Source of the DNA: Stachybotrys elegans
Taxonomy: Eukaryota > Ascomycota > Sordariomycetes > Hypocreales > Stachybotryaceae
DNA: 64,000 nt
Direction of reading: 5' to 3'
NCBI GenBank assembly: GCA_020746835.1
Contig: JAGPNK010000001.1
Location: forward strand, 4,960,001 to 5,024,000
A program made the translations under genes and the position numbers. Below the pieces are notes generated by a model, which worked only from the letters and a program-made list of their open reading frames with translations, ran no database searches and was not told where the DNA came from. Shown here in pieces: positions 48,600 to 61,334 of this stretch (its first letter is position 1; each line of letters starts with the position of its first letter).

Positions 48600-49581
48600 C
48601 CAACGGTTCACTCTTGTCCGCCCGCCGCACCTTGAATACCTGTACTGTACCACCACCACCACGCTGCAGGGTCGGTCGGTCACTCATTCCCTTTTACCCA
48701 CACTCCCACCTCACGCCTCATACCCTCTTGTACCCTCTCACTTTTCTCACACCTCCCTCCAAGCCCTCAGGGTCAAGGCACCTGCACCTGCACTGCACGT
48801 CTTTTCTGGAGTTATTAGAGGCCCTCCCGCCATCTCTCTGCCCATCCCATCCTCTCTTCCCTCCCACAGGAGTTTGTTGTTGGACCACCTTATCCATCCC
48901 ATCCTTCGGTGTTTCTATTTTCTCACCCCGCCAGACAGTCAACACTCGGAGGGCCTCAGCTTGCTTGAAGGAAGGGCTTTGGGTTTGCTTCGTCGCGCCT
49001 TACCTACCTTGGTATCCGCCAGCGCCATTCAGAATTCCCTGCCGCGCCACGCTCCTTGAACGTCATCCGCAGTCAGCCAAGAGGCCTCTCGCACCACGCA
49101 CAGCCTACTTCCTGATTTCTGCCTCCTCCAAGGAAGGACCCTGCATTTTACATCGAGCATCATTCCGGTCTGCTGCACACCGGCATAGGCGCGGATCGTC
49201 TCCAATCGCCGCCACCCTATCCCTACCCTCCTTTCACGGAACAAAACAGACTTGCACATTCTTTGGTTCGCCTGTCATGTTCATCCGCTTATAGCAACAC
49301 AGTCCTAAGGGACACCACCAACCCGTTTCGTAGTCTTTGCGAACCGGCCTTTCACACCACAACCAACAAAACAAAACAACACAACAAACGACAGCGTCTA
49401 CACTGTTACCGCCAGCCCATTAACCAAGCCGACTGGACTTGTCAGCAGCCACTTTACCAAGCGTCCAGTGCTTCTATTATTACATCGCCTTTTTATACGC
49501 CTCTTCGACAGCCTGTATTTCTTTGCCGTCCTCATACATTACAACAACACTCTACTCGATCAACTTCGAGATTCCTCCAAA
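48600..49581 (+). promoter_or_regulatory. Pyrimidine-rich leader/promoter of the DUF2457 gene
   Basis: Almost 1 kb of C/T-rich (later C/A-rich) plus-strand DNA directly before the ATG at 49582, typical of highly expressed filamentous fungal genes. A 4-codon uORF (ATG TTC ATC CGC TTA TAG counts five with Leu) begins at about 49278. Long Pro/Ser/Leu-rich frames here are by-products of the C/T bias. Confidence 0.45.
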
Positions 49582-51777
49582 ATGGCGGACCATTGCCCTA
49601 CGCTCCAGAGCCACGCCTGGATGCCCCAGCCCAGCGACGAGGCCGAAGACGTAGACGAACCCCCCGAGAATCGAAAGCAACAGACTTTCCAGAGAACCAC
49701 TGTTCGCCGAGTCAACGACCAGTCTTCGCTACTCACCAAGGCCATCAAGGGCCAGTCTGACGATGAAGCTCAAGACGTCATGCCCGTCAGCCGCACGCGG
49801 GACAACCGCCGTCGTTCCATGGCAAGCAACATCAGCATTGCCTCTACAGCCGACTTGACTAGCGACACTGGCCTGACGAGCCCTTCTCGCACCAACACCC
49901 CCAGCCCACCGATCCCTGAGATGGCCATGTTGCGCCTTGATGGTGTCATGGCCCTCAAATCGAACAATCTGTCTGCTCTCAATGCGCAGAATTCCGCACA
50001 GGGGCGACCTGCGCTCGAAGTTCGCAAGCGGTCGATTCAGTTTGCATGTGGTGCCGAGCCCCCCCGTCCTCAGGCAGTGCCCATGCAGAAGACTACTTCG
50101 GCACAAGAGGTGAAGCGTCGCCCATGCATCAAGTTTGCCTGCCAAGCGCGCCCATCGTCTACTCAGAACACTCCTCCGAACAAGACTGCCATGGCCATTC
50201 CTCGATCCGTGCAGCCCGAGGGAGCCACTACCTCGTCCATGAAGCTGTCTCAACTCACTACGGCACCCCCCTCGCCGCGTTCCGCCATGCCTCGCAAGTC
50301 TCCCAACAGGCTCACTTCATCGCGCCCCAAGTTCATCCGCGCCAACTCGATAGATCTCGACAAGGATGGCTCTCAGTTCCACGAGTTCGCCAGGGACAAG
50401 GCCCGTGAAGATGATTGGATCCGTCAAGAAAACCCTGCTGCCAAGACCAAGCTCACTATCAACGATACTCTGTCCAAGGAAAACACCTTCCGTCGTCTGG
50501 CTGCCGAGGCTGAAGAGGAGGCCGAAATGGAGGAGGAGGAAGCCGAGGAGGATAACGACGAGGACGACGAGGACGAGCAGGATGAACTTGATGACGACGA
50601 GGACAACGAGGAGGAGGAGGACGATGATAATGAAGAGGAGGAGGATGACTCCGACTTGGATGTCGCTGGCGGCTACTCGACAGATGAAGAGACGGGATTT
50701 GCCGCGTCGGAGTCTGAGGAGGAGGAGGACGAGAATATGATTCTGTGGACTCCCCGAAGCAAGAGCTCGGAGCCCAAGGCCATGTTCACTCCTCTGGCGC
50801 GCCAGCCATCCGCCCACGACCAGCACTCTGATTCTTCCAGCTCCAATGCCACCAACAGGCGCAGAAGCCGTGGATCTAAGAGTCGCCGCTCCAAGCCAGA
50901 GGACAACACACCTGATCTGCCTGACAGCACCGACTTCGTGTGTGGCACGCTGGACGAGGATCGTCCTCTTGAGGAAGCCTACATTTCCTGCCTCACTGCT
51001 CGCAGAAACGAGAAGCTCCGTGTCATTCCTCAGGATATCGACCCCAGCTTCCCCACTTCTGACCCCGAGAACGAAGAGGAGGAGGAGATTTACAACCCCG
51101 TTCATCACTCCAGTGACGAGGAGGACTGGCTGCCAGGCAAGATGGAGGGTGTCGACACTGACCAGGCTCGCGCCCGCAGAAGACGCAGGAGTGACACCAG
51201 CCCTGGACGCAAGTACCACTCTCCCGCCCCTAAGCGACATCACTCGCCTGCCCCCAAGAGGCACCACTCGCCTCCGCCTAAGCGACACCTTTCCCCCGCG
51301 CCTAAGCGCCAGCTGTCTCCCGCTCCTACTCAGCGTGTGCGCTCGCCCAAGCCTCTGTTCGACCGTCATTCGCCTCGCCGGGCCCCGTCGCCCGCCCCCA
51401 GAGCTATGACCACTCCCACCGGCTCTCCCCGTCTGGGTGCTGTCAAGTTCCAGCTGGCTGGCCGTCCCGGACTGATCCAAACCAAATCTCTCCCGCGTCC
51501 TGCAGCCTTCTTCACCCACGTCAAGCACAGCAAGCACCAGAAGCAGAACGTGGATGCTGATACTCACGTCCGCGGGGCTATTGACATTGTCAAGGGTCTT
51601 GAGAAGAAGCGCCAGCGACGTCGTGAAAAGTTCCACCAGAAGTACTTTGATCGCGCCCGCCGCGGTCAGATCCCCGAACGCAAGCCTATGCCTGGCCGCG
51701 GCGCTGAGCGCATGAAGGAGCTTGGTCTCCTCATGGCTGGCAAGAAGGACCAGGGCAACTACGTCCTCTCCATCTAA
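49582..51777 (+). CDS. DUF2457-type acidic/basic nuclear-like protein
   Basis: Resembles the ascomycete-specific DUF2457 family, whose role is unknown to me. Single exon, 731 residues. ATG 49582 (MADHCPTLQSHAWMPQPSDE) is the first ATG in frame; the frame is open further upstream but without ATG. Layout: Ser/Thr/Pro-rich N-terminus; a duplicated short motif RSIQFACG (about residue 150) and PCIKFACQ (about 181); SPRKSPNRL-like basic patches. An uninterrupted acidic block follows at about 312-363 and a second Glu/Ser-rich one at about 375-390. Then come a basic SR-like patch, a conserved block (DFVCGTLDEDRPLEEAYISC), tandem SPAPKRH heptads at about 545-583, and a Lys/Arg-rich C-terminal region (GLEKKRQRRREKFHQKYFDR). 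Mixed acidic and basic blocks with no membrane segment suggest a nuclear protein handling nucleic acid or histones; that is inference. Confidence 0.8.
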   Translation: MADHCPTLQSHAWMPQPSDEAEDVDEPPENRKQQTFQRTTVRRVNDQSSLLTKAIKGQSDDEAQDVMPVSRTRDNRRRSMASNISIASTADLTSDTGLTSPSRTNTPSPPIPEMAMLRLDGVMALKSNNLSALNAQNSAQGRPALEVRKRSIQFACGAEPPRPQAVPMQKTTSAQEVKRRPCIKFACQARPSSTQNTPPNKTAMAIPRSVQPEGATTSSMKLSQLTTAPPSPRSAMPRKSPNRLTSSRPKFIRANSIDLDKDGSQFHEFARDKAREDDWIRQENPAAKTKLTINDTLSKENTFRRLAAEAEEEAEMEEEEAEEDNDEDDEDEQDELDDDEDNEEEEDDDNEEEEDDSDLDVAGGYSTDEETGFAASESEEEEDENMILWTPRSKSSEPKAMFTPLARQPSAHDQHSDSSSSNATNRRRSRGSKSRRSKPEDNTPDLPDSTDFVCGTLDEDRPLEEAYISCLTARRNEKLRVIPQDIDPSFPTSDPENEEEEEIYNPVHHSSDEEDWLPGKMEGVDTDQARARRRRRSDTSPGRKYHSPAPKRHHSPAPKRHHSPPPKRHLSPAPKRQLSPAPTQRVRSPKPLFDRHSPRRAPSPAPRAMTTPTGSPRLGAVKFQLAGRPGLIQTKSLPRPAAFFTHVKHSKHQKQNVDADTHVRGAIDIVKGLEKKRQRRREKFHQKYFDRARRGQIPERKPMPGRGAERMKELGLLMAGKKDQGNYVLSI

Positions 51778-52655
51778 ATCACCCAAACAAATCGCAATGA
51801 AGTCCTGTAGAATCTTGGATTCTCCATCGGATGTTTCATGTGCTCTACAACCTTGTTCAAGGCTGCCATCTCTTTTCCTCAACCTCACGAAAGCCTTACG
51901 ACCTCACGACTTCAGATGTATACACTTTTACTTTTAAGCAGTGATGCCTTCTTTTCCTGTACATATGACATTTCTTCATCCTTTTCCTTCGTTTTCTCCT
52001 TTTACTTATCACTTTAGTATCATTGTTTTTATACTGGGTACGGGATCTACCACGATCGTTCGGAGGGGCGGAGTTTTTGAACAGCATTCGCTTGGATACC
52101 CTTTCAGGGCATGGGATATAAGGGGTCCCGGACGGCGTTGGGTGGAGGAATGGAATACTTCAGATAGCGAATGAAAAGAGAACACATTTCGCGTCAACTC
52201 TTGACCAAATCCCCCCTCCATGTGACAATGATTGACGGGAACCGGCTTCTTCCGTTGATGGCGGTTAGTTCTGTCGACGAAAGAGACGTCAATATGCACC
52301 TCGCAAGCGGCAAAAGGCAAAGCACCTTCGAGAATCTGATGATGCCATGACACGCCTGCACCACTGCCCTGCCCTGCCCTGCTTGTTTGCCCGCTTGTCT
52401 GCTTGCAGCTCAGGTTATGGTCGTCTGACCACGGTCAGGGCGGGCTGATAAGATAAGCCCTCGCCACTCGGGAATTGATGCCTGAAAGGCTAGGCCGAAA
52501 CGGGCCAACTCTCATTCAGCCAGCTTTCGACATCAATCCAACTCGATGATCATTTCCTAGCACTTCCCCAATCCCTCCGACGCCCGCCTCGCACCTTTAA
52601 CCCGAACCAAGACGATTTCCCTCAACGTATACGACTAGAACATAAGTACTTCGCC
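51778..52655. other. 0.9 kb interval: DUF2457 3' flank and SAR1 promoter
   Basis: A T-rich 3' flank at 51900-52030, a (TGCCC)3 repeat at 52365-52379, then SAR1 upstream DNA. No gene seen. Confidence 0.5.
52365..52379. repeat. (TGCCC)3 tandem repeat
   Basis: Three perfect pentanucleotide units about 280 bases before the SAR1 start. Confidence 0.8.
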
Positions 52656-53554
<899 letters not shown>

Positions 53555-54737
53555 ACGATTTACACGTCCGGTGGCAGCGGGTGTGTGCGTGTGTGTAGGC
53601 GACTGAGTGAGTGAATGGGGAGAGCAGGCAGCACGGCGAAGAACAAGAGGGGAGGGCTGGGTACGTCCGCTCGTTGCACGCCTGGATATGCGGTTATGCT
53701 TTTTATGAGATTCAAGCCTTTTCTCTGTGGCGAACGTCGGGGCGAGGTCCTTGGTGGTATTACTTAATAGCACTCTACAAATGTCTAGAATTCCCTGATG
53801 ATGGCCTCGTACGAATCTACAGTGGAGTTGTGTGTACACATGTGCTGCTAGAGTGAGTCGACTGCTGTTGTGCACAGGCAGCGGTGTCGATCAAGGATGA
53901 TCTCTGATATGCGTGCCTTGCGCCGGAGACCTGCTCTTCCTTGATGAGATGGGGCGCTTGGCAGTGATTCGCTTCTTTATTAGCCGTGTGAGAAGGACTG
54001 GCGAAGTAAATGGGTAGCTGGGCGGTCATTACCCAGGCAACATTCAGAAAACAGGAGGCTTGTGATGCATGAGGACGTGCTGGATAGATTTAGAGGCTAT
54101 CATTATGGACGAAGCCTGCCGGAACAAGTGGACTGATCCTGGCCTATCAATGTGTCTAGTATTGTTATGCTGGGCTCTTTGTCTTTGTCTCCTCCATCTC
54201 GAATTGACCTCTTTCACGGCTGAGAGGAAAGGTGCATGGCGGCTCATCATCTGTTGGGTGGGGTTCAACAGGCCTGCCGTATTATATGTCGGCAGATAGG
54301 TCCTGAGGTTCAAATTGATAGGTCATCAATGTCCATAATCCAGCTTTAGGTTGATGCACAAAGGTCCGTAGACCCATCATCACACATGCAAAAGAAAAGG
54401 CAAGCTGGTAATTATCGGGAGTTTTCACAACATCCCACCTTCACATATGTCCCACGGATGAGTAGCACGACAGGGTGTGGTTGGTAGTGGACCATCCACA
54501 TTTGTAGTAGCTTCCCCCCAACGCTTTAGCCACTGCCGACGCCGACGTCATGTCTCTTTTGATCCGACAGTACAATCTGCTGACTGGTGAAAGAAAACAT
54601 CCGTCCGCCAAAGGGAATCATCGACGTCAGTCTAGAATCATCCGAGCCACCAACCAGATTGCCGGTAGTGAATTTCGAACCTACCACACTTGCCCACCTA
54701 ATCATGTCGCAAACCTGAACGCACCAGCTCTGCGACC
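53555..54737. other. 1.2 kb interval: SAR1 3' flank and patatin-lipase promoter
   Basis: No gene seen. Two ACGTCA half-sites of the CRE/bZIP type occur upstream of the lipase (about 54545 and 54625); their use is unknown. Confidence 0.45.
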
Positions 54738-57165
54738 ATGTCCGAGAAACACGCGCACTTCTTCCCCAGGGACGCCGTCTATGGCTTCCCCCCCGAAGAT
54801 TTCGACCCCTCCAACCTCCCCGACATCGATCGCCAGTTCATTGACGAAACCGAACTCGCCGCGTTCGACACCGCTCTTCACGCACCCGACCCGCTGCACA
54901 GTCCGGCAGACGAGTCGGCTGGGCTCCGGCTATGGAAGAGCAACAGCTCACTAGATGTTACGAAGCGCAACTCGCAGGCCGGCAGCGTCTTCGAAGATGA
55001 TGTCAATGCTGTCGCTGCGGCAGCCGGAGCTGCTGGAGGCGACCTTCCGTCTCCAGTTCAATCCCAGGCGCATCCCTTAGCGATGGGAGGCCAGGGAACA
55101 TTCATCACAGCACAAAACGACTGGGCGCCCGTCAGCACCCACGTTTATAGAAACAAGAAGGGCTCCAAGAGGAAGAAGAGAGGGGCCAAGGGCGCAAGGA
55201 GTGCAGTCACCGGTCTCTTGGGCACGCGAACTAAGGATGAGACAAGAGAAGGCTACCTCTACCTGCTGCTAAAGTGGCCCCTGCTGTACTTTGTCTTCTT
55301 GTGGCTCACAGGCCTCAGCGTGGCCTATCTGTCGACGCGATGGTACATTTGGGTGTACGAGCACTTCTTCACGTGGCGCGGGCAGCGGCAGCGGCTGCGC
55401 CAGAATATGCGCATGACGTCCAACTACAAGGACTGGGCCGGCGCGGCCAAGGAGCTGGACCGCTATTTGGGCAGCCAGGCGTGGAAGGAGAGCAACGACT
55501 TTGCCTATTACGACTCCAAGACCGTGAGGAGGGTATGGGATCAGATGAAGAAGACGCGCGCAAAGGCTGAGATGCAGGAGGCTGGCCGTGCGTATAACGA
55601 GGAGAACGCCGCCGAAGAGCTCAAGACGCTCATCGAGGCTTGCGTCAAGAATAACTTTGTCGGAATCGAGAATGCGAGGTTGTACAGCCAAACATACTAC
55701 GGAACCAAGAACCTGGTTCAGAATTTTATCGACGAGAGTAGGTTTTCCAAGATGAATCCCAGGTCAGAAAGAGAGCACCGGCTAATATGACTCAGTTGAG
55801 AAATCACTCAAATTCCTCCTCTCTACGAAGCAAATCGACACGGAAGCGAAGAGGACGCTCTTCAAACATATCACGGCCAACTACGGGCGCACGGCGCTGT
55901 GTCTCTCTGGCGGTGCCGGCTTCGCATATTATCATATTGGCGTGGTGAGAGCGCTGGTGGATGCCGACCTGCTGCCAGATGTCATCACCGGCACGAGCGG
56001 CGGTGCGCTGATTGCTGGGCTTGTGGCAACGCGGACAAACGAAGAGCTCAAGCAGCTGCTCGTCCCGGCCCTGGCGGAGCGCATCACAGCATGCCGCGAA
56101 CCGCCGTCGGTGTGGTTTCCAAGATGGTGGAAGACTGGCGCACGATTTGACTCGGTTGACTGGGCCAAGCAGTGCAGCTGGTGGACTCGTGGCTCCATGA
56201 CGTTCCGTGAGGCATATGAACGCACGGGTCGAATTCTCAACGTCAGCTGCGTCCCGGCTGACCCTCATTCGCCTACCATTCTGTGCAACTACCTGACAAG
56301 CCCTGACTGCGTTATTTGGTCCGCGGTCTTGGCGTCGGCGGCGGTGCCTGGCATTCTAAACCCGGTCGTGCTGATGATGAAGATGCGGGACGGTACGCTG
56401 GCTCCGTACTCGTTTGGGCACAAGTGGAAAGACGGGAGCCTGCGGACAGATATCCCGATCAAGGCGCTCAACACGCACTTCAACGTCAACTTCACGATTG
56501 TTAGTCAGGTCAACCCACATATCAACCTGTTCTTCTTCTCGTCCCGAGGGTCTGTAGGGCACCCGGTGACGCACCGCAAGGGACGAGGATGGCGCGGCGG
56601 ATACCTCATGTCTGCGATGGAGCACTACTTGAAGCTGGACATGAATAAGTGGCTCAAGTTCATCCGACACGCAGAACTGCTGCCGCGGCCGTTGGGCCAG
56701 GACTGGAGCCAGCTCTGGCTGCAGGTGTTTAGCGGTAACATTACCATTTGGCCCAAGTCCATACCGTCTGACTTCTACTATATCCTCTCGGACCCGGACC
56801 CGCAGCGCCTGGCGCGCATGATTCACGAAGGCAAGCAGAGTGCGTTCCCAAAGCTCAAGTTCATCGCGAACAGGCTCAAGATAGAGCGATTGATAGAGCA
56901 AGGGCGGCGGGAGACGCGGCCGTGGATCCGTAGAGGCAGCATTCAGACGATCCTGAGCGAAGAGGACCTTCGGAGCATCCTGGTGGCCGAGACGGCTGCA
57001 ACAGGGGTGACAACGGAGGAGGATACGGATGGAGAGGACAGCAGCGGCCATGGGCTTGGATCGACGGTGCTGGAGGAGGACGATGACGAGGACTTTTTGG
57101 GCAAATTCCAGGAGGAGAGGCAAGGAGACGAACCTACGCCGCTGCGGATAGATACGGCGCTGTGA
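54738..57165 (+). CDS. Patatin-domain lipase (Tgl3/4/5-like triacylglycerol lipase)
   Basis: Patatin-like serine hydrolase, in fungi a triacylglycerol lipase/lysophospholipid acyltransferase of lipid droplets. Exons are join(54738..55737, 55796..57165) with a 58-bp intron (GTAGGT ... CTCAG) joining FIDE to IEKSLKF; 789 residues. The N-terminal 150 residues are disordered, followed by a basic patch (NKKGSKRKKRGAKGA). A hydrophobic hairpin follows at about 173-205 (LLKWPLLYFVFLWLTGLSVA), then an Arg-rich helical region (residues 215-330). The catalytic domain has the oxyanion loop GGAGFAYYHIG (372-382), nucleophile Ser401 in GTSGG and Asp546 in KDGSLRTD, a complete Ser/Asp dyad. The tail is acidic (EEDTDGEDSS, EEDDDEDFL). 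The long N-terminal membrane-hairpin part is typical of the fungal Tgl3/4/5 type; which paralogue is unclear. Confidence 0.92.
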
Positions 57166-58074
57166 GAATGTATGATGATAGAGATAGCTTGTGCTTGCGC
57201 TTCAAGTGCGTGTTAAGACTGTAAGAATGGTGCAAAAGAGCGCTGCTTGCTTGTTATAGGGATACAATTTCAATGCCGCTTCCGGAGGAATCAAGGATGT
57301 GAAGGGAGTACTACTAGCTGCTGTTTGTTAAATGATCCGGAGGAGAAGACACGAATCAGGAGGCGGCAGTTGAAATTCCATGCTGCATCACCATGTCGTT
57401 CCATTGACTTCTGAAGACACGTGCCATCATGTTAGTAGGTACTTTACACGAGTGCAAGCTAAGAGAGGATAGTGGAAAGTAAAAGAAAACGAAAATTGAA
57501 ATGCCACAGCAATTAGTTTAGAAGCTAGATCGTTTGTGTTGCTGATTGATGCTAGCCCATTCCTCAAAGCATTGCTCACAAGTAACACAACTGGCGATTG
57601 TGAGTGATGGGGCGAGTGAGTCTGAGTGGTGACTAAAAGCCGGCCCCTTGTGAACACGGTGGCGGCAGGAGCGATCAGGGTCCTGACGTCGGTACCTGCC
57701 CTGAGCGAAGTAGTGGGAGAGGTGGGAAAATGTGGGGGGAGGACAGATAATCCGACCACCGACCTTGAGGCCACTGTACATGTTGTATGTACTTGTACTT
57801 GGGGTGGGAGGAACCAGAATTAGAAGTGCGTTAGGTTTACCGTAAACGCTGCGTGTCCGAAACCCGTACCGATCACCTACGACTTTTCGAGCGGGACAGG
57901 ACAGGTTGGGCCACGACTACCACTCGACAAAAAGGAGAAAAAGGGAAAAGAAAAAAAAGACAGATTTGCAACATCACGACACTGCTGGATCGACGTCGCA
58001 CGCCCGCACAATCTTTTGACCACGTCGCCCTCCCACCCCCCGCGCGAGCTGGCTGAGCTCGCCCAACCGCCGCC
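57166..58074. other. 0.9 kb interval: lipase 3' flank and SEC63 promoter
   Basis: No gene seen. The 120 bases before the SEC63 ATG are A-rich and then pyrimidine-rich, as expected of a leader. Confidence 0.5.
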
Positions 58075-60374
58075 ATGAGCTCAGAATACTCGTACGACGA
58101 CCAGGTCCGTTGCTGTCGGCCGTCCCCTTGGTGTGTTTGTTTCTTCTTGCTGACCGGGAGCTTTTCGCTTCCTCTGCTAGGCCCAGTTCTACCCCTTCTT
58201 CATTCTGGCAGCCTCGGCGCTCGTCACGCTGCCTCTGACGTACTCGCTCCTGCGCCCCGTCAAGGACGACGAGAACCTCGCCCCTCGCATACAGACGAGC
58301 TACAAGATCAAGGATGGCAGCATTGTCGAGTCGCTGCGCGCCGCCCAGAAGAGGAGCCAGCGCCGCGTCAAGAGGACCTTGACCGTCGTCGTTGGTTGGG
58401 CCATTATGGTCGGAATGGTCTACTTGATCGTCGTCACGCAGCGCAGCGTGCCCAAGTTGTATAACCCGTATGATATCCTGGGAGTCTCAGAGGTAGGGCG
58501 CTTCAACTTTCATCCCCTCCCCCCCCCTCCCGGGAAGATGCGCCAGGCTGACCCATCCTGCCTCAATCTAGTCCGCCACCGAGAAGCAGATCAAGTCGCA
58601 TTACAGGCGACTGGCACCAAAGCACCACCCCGACAAGGTCCGCCCAGATCCGGCCAAGAACGAGACGTACGAATCGCTCAACGAGTACTGGGTCGAGCTC
58701 ACCAAGGCCTACCAAGCCCTGACGGACGAGGAGATCCGCAACAACTACATCCAGTTTGGCCACCCGGACGGCAAGCAGAGCTTCAGCTTCGGCATGGCCC
58801 TGCCCAAGTTCATCGTCGCCGACGGCAACGGCAAATACGTCATCCTGCTCTACACGGGGCTCCTCGGCGTCCTGCTCCCTTACCTCGTCGGCTCCTGGTG
58901 GTACGGCGCAAAGAGGCGATCCAAGGAGGGCGTCCTGATGGAGAGCGCCAACAACCTGTTCCGGCAGTACGACGACGCCATGGACGAGGCTGCCATTGTT
59001 GCGGCCCTGAGCACTGGCAAGGAGTTTGAGAACACTTTCAAGGGCGACCTGGCCGAATCTGGGCTGTCCAAGCTTGAGTCGCGCATCACGGCCGAGAAGG
59101 GCTCGTCGTCCTTTGCCTGCGGCTTCTCCCTCAAGGACAAGGAGCGCCTCGAGGATCTCGACGGTGGAGTGCGACGCAAAGCCTTTGCTCTCCTGTGGGC
59201 CTACCTCGGCCGCGTTGACCTCGACGACGCTGCTCTGACCAAGGCCAAGCACCAAGTCGCACCCATCGCCCGCGCCCTGAACCAAGCCTTCACTGCCATT
59301 TCACTCGCCTACGGCAACATTGGACCCATCCTCGGCTCTTTCCACGTCAACCAGCACCTCATCCAGGCTGTCCCTCCCAAGGGCTCGCCGCTCCTACAGC
59401 TGCCTCACTTTGACAACTCGGTCGTGGCAGCAGTCGAGGGCGACAGCAAGACTCACATGACTGTCCAGCAATTCATGGATCTCCCTGATGCACGCCGCAG
59501 ACAGCTCGCTGTTGGAAAGGACTTGCTGAGCGAGGAGCAGTACAAGGAGTCCATCAGCGTCGGCAAGCAGCTCCCCTCCCTGCGCGTTGCCAAGGCTTTC
59601 TTCAAGGTCACTGGCGAGCGCCTCATCATTCCCTCTTCCCTGGTTACCCTGGTCATCAAGGGTCGCTTCATCCCCCCTGGCACTGAGTCTATCCCGGCCA
59701 TCAACGAGCTGGACCTGGAAGACATTGATCCCGCCGAGGATGACGTGGAAGCGCTCACTGGACGCAAGAGAACCGTTGTGAAGGGCCCCGATGGAAAGCC
59801 CATTTCGGTCGAGGACCAGGCTGTTCTACCACCTCTGAGCTTCGCTCCTCACTACGCCCGCAACCACACCCCGACCTGGTCTGCATTCCTCGGCGACTCC
59901 AAGCAGGGCAAGATGGCCGTGCCCCCCTTCACTTTCTCCAGGTTCGACAAGCCCCTGTTTGACGAGCAGGGCAAGCCCACGTTCAACATGCAGACCCTCA
60001 AGGCACAGTTCACGGCACCCCCGCAGCCAGGACACTACACTTTTGTTCTGTACGTCATCTGCGACTCGTATGTCGGCTTCGACACCAAGATGGAGGTGAC
60101 GCTCGTCGTTGACGACGCAAGCAAGGCTGCCCAGATGGCTGCCGAGGACGAGATCAGCGAACCAGAGGAGGGTAAGCCAACCAAATCCTCGCACGGCACA
60201 AATGTGAACAAGCTAACAACACTTGCAGATTCTATTGCCGGCCAGATGCAGGCTCTGAAGACGGGCCAGGCTCCCCGCAGGCGGACGGATGATTCCGACG
60301 ACGAGAGTGGCACAGATGATGACGAGGAAGATGATACAAGCGCCACCAACACGGACACCGAGGATGAGTCTTAG
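58075..60374 (+). CDS. SEC63: Sec63, J-domain subunit of the ER protein translocon
   Basis: ER membrane co-chaperone that recruits BiP to the Sec61 channel for post-translational import. Exons are join(58075..58104, 58181..58492, 58572..60171, 60229..60374), 695 residues. The first coding exon carries only MSSEYSYDDQ. Three membrane segments are visible: about 12-30 (FYPFFILAASALVTLPLTYS), 67-87 (VVVGWAIMVGMVYLIVV) and about 200-222 (YVILLYTGLLGVLLPYLVG). The lumenal J domain lies between the second and third (NPYDILGVSE, then LAPKHHPDK with His-Pro-Asp at 133-135). The cytosolic Brl domain follows (about 240-620, including VPPKGSPLLQLPHFD and FTFVLYVICDSYVG-like strands near the end). The C-terminus is a Sec62-binding-like acidic tail (DDSDDESGTDDDEEDD). 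All introns are GT-AG and in phase. Confidence 0.95.
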
Positions 60375-61334
60375 AGCGGCAGACGGGTGCTTTAGAATCC
60401 ATTCATCCCAATCAATACCTTACACTGTCACGGCTTCTGCTCTCATTGTCAGGTATGCGACCAGACATTCCTTTGAACAAGCCCCCAAGGCCATATATAC
60501 CGGGAAGATAAAAAGTAATCTATGTCCTTTGGTACACGCAGCGGCGTGGTTGTCCGAAACAAAACACCACTCACCCTTCTTTCTTCCTTTCCCCCGGAAG
60601 GGAAATCCAGTCCATGGAGCCTGGGGAGGGGAAAAGGGGGGTTAGAAGAACGCAAGCGAAGGGAAGAAAGTCGAGGGTGGAGCATGAGCATAAGAGTTCT
60701 TTTTTTTTCTTTTTTTTAACACAATCACATAATCCTCTCTTGTCCTGCCGCGGGATGGCGATTTTCTAGGACTGGGACAGGGCGACGGGCAGAGAGGAAG
60801 GGGGGGAAGAGGCGCAAAGAACACCCCGGCTTGGGATGTTGGGAGTTTTGTCTCAAATTTCTTGTCATTTCCACATCTTCTTCATCTTCTTCTCTGCGTG
60901 CTGTGCGTGTGGTGTATGTATGTGTCGATCATTGGTAGCTGTTCTCTTCATCCCATCCCGGGTTTCCTATACCTACATTGTTAGTAGGTACAACTAGTCC
61001 CATCCTGACTTGAGGTTCTTGTTCCAGACACAAGCACAGTGTGGTCGCATAAGAGAGCTTTGAGTTTTGCTTATTGTAATCATCCCTTCCAAGCACCTAC
61101 TTATATCGCTCGACGAAAAGACTGCTTTGGTGGTATATATACAAGAGCAAGCGGATGCCGACCAAGCCCTTGAAACAAACACTATTTTCTTACTCTCCCA
61201 CGTAGACGTACACATGTACACACACCATGCGGAAAGACGAACACATATTATTTACTCGGCAACAGGTCGGGTGGCTCTTCTCAAGTTCAAAAAAATCATG
61301 TTCCAACGCCCCTGGGAATGCGTCGCTATACGGC
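60375..61334. other. 1 kb interval between convergent SEC63 and DENND11-like 3' ends
   Basis: Contains a poly-T stretch (60700-60718) and short T-rich 3' flanks. No gene seen. Confidence 0.5.

Noticed and set aside
48454..49294. Overlapping plus-strand frames of 201 and 226 codons
   Set aside because: Both follow from the C/T-rich leader of the DUF2457 gene; no recognisable sequence in either frame.
50317..51888. 523-codon open frame on the minus strand
   Set aside because: It is antisense to the DUF2457 coding sequence. Its Leu/Val/Ser-rich composition mirrors the acidic and Arg/Lys codons of the real gene, and it has no family match.
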